Assembly: GCA_964610905.1 (NCBI GenBank)
Contig: CAZSYT010000018.1
Span: 1-48,662 of the forward strand
Origin: JAJZJT01 sp964610905
GTDB lineage: Bacteria; Actinomycetota; Acidimicrobiia; Acidimicrobiales; RAAP-2
Reading direction: 5' to 3'
Length of the DNA stretch: 48,662 nt
Part shown: positions 48,368 to 48,662 of the stretch, piece by piece
Numbering within the stretch: position 1 is the stretch's first letter
Layout of the letters: every line of letters begins with the position of its first letter
The notes under the pieces: generated by a model
Told to the model about the DNA's origin: nothing
What the model saw: only the letters and a program-made list of their open reading frames with translations
Database searches by the model: none
Translations under genes and position numbers: made by a program

Positions 48368-48662
48368 ATGACACCTCTCGACTTCGTGGTCTCCCTGGCG
48401 CTCATCTCCGTCGCCGCCGGGGTCCTCGGGTCGCTGATCGGCCTCGGGGGCGGCGTGGTCATCGTCCCGGTGCTCACGCTCCTCTACCACGTGGACATCC
48501 GCCTGGCCATCGGGGCCAGCATCGTCTCGGTCATCGCCACGTCGAGCGGTGCGGCGGCCGCGTACGTCCGTGAGCGGATGACCAACCTGCGGGCGGGGAT
48601 GTTCCTCGAGATCGCCACGACCACGGGGGCCGTGAGCGGCGCCTACCTCACGACCCTCCTGC
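48368..48662 (+). CDS. TauE/SafE (TSUP) family permease, partial
   Basis: The first 98 residues are present and the gene runs off the window end. LALISVAAGVLGSLIGLGGGVVIVPVLTLLYHVDIRLAIGASIVSVIATSSGAAAAY is the family's first repeat with the GLGGG motif. Members move sulfite, sulfonates or other small anions. It has its own strong promoter with a dyad operator and is likely leaderless. Confidence 0.9.
   Translation, partial: MTPLDFVVSLALISVAAGVLGSLIGLGGGVVIVPVLTLLYHVDIRLAIGASIVSVIATSSGAAAAYVRERMTNLRAGMFLEIATTTGAVSGAYLTTLL

Noticed and set aside
1..48662. tRNA, rRNA, insertion sequences and phage genes
   Set aside because: No tRNA-like cloverleaf, rRNA block, transposase, integrase or terminal inverted repeat was recognised on reading both strands.

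Overview
The window is very GC-rich bacterial DNA with many GTG starts, repeated 4-base GTGA/ATGA overlaps between neighbouring genes, and -10 hexamers 6-8 nt in front of start codons (leaderless style). Together with a class E sortase, a DUF4012 protein and close likeness to mycobacterial dormancy genes, this points to an actinobacterium. An uncultured Acidimicrobiia-type lineage is my best guess, but it is not proven by the sequence. A run of 100 Ns at 1881-1980 marks an assembly gap inside a minisatellite, so this is probably a draft or metagenome scaffold.

Layout. 0-5.6 kb: LysR regulator, GNAT, YqgE, MscL, and a small redox group (peroxiredoxin, nitroreductase). 5.7-14 kb: cell-envelope region with a thioesterase, a DUF4012 membrane protein, a class E sortase, a GT4 glycosyltransferase, a polyprenyl-phosphate sugar transferase, a membrane-anchored degenerate zincin-like protein and a small LPFTG sorting-signal protein. 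14.2-18.7 kb: FAD 2-hydroxyacid oxidase, ThDP enzyme and sphingosine-1-phosphate-lyase-like PLP enzyme. 18.7-45.4 kb: a long stress/dormancy-type region. It holds two phosphoribosyltransferase-hydrolase fusions, an adenosine-specific kinase homologue, a GNAT, an acyl-CoA synthetase/pyruvate-dehydrogenase/ACP operon, a universal stress protein operon, a PRPP synthetase homologue, the operon baeRF - HPF fusion - FtsH - archease - RtcB, and an Hsp20 - PolX - FAAL/acyltransferase operon. 45.8 kb to the end: methyltransferase, DHA2 multidrug transporter and the start of a TauE/SafE permease.

The most interesting result is that the 20-46 kb genes look like one regulon. A 15-bp partial palindrome, about GKGAC(C/G)NTCGGCCCT, lies in front of nearly every transcription unit there (near 20619, 21981, 23468, 30459, 31955, 32992, 39633, 40164 and 45594). 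It resembles DosR/DevR/OsdR boxes of other actinobacteria, and the gene content (USP, Hsp20, PRTase-hydrolase, HPF, eRF1-like factor, archease, RtcB) parallels the Mycobacterium tuberculosis DosR regulon. The inferred job is to survive energy or oxygen stress by parking ribosomes, rescuing stalled ones, repairing RNA and rerouting acetyl/acyl units.

A second hidden signal is a well-formed TPP riboswitch aptamer on the minus strand at 40018-40116 with no thiamine gene behind it. It is followed by five 20-bp tandem repeats and then the baeRF-RtcB operon. Short tandem repeats recur across the window, several of them between a DosR-like box and its gene.
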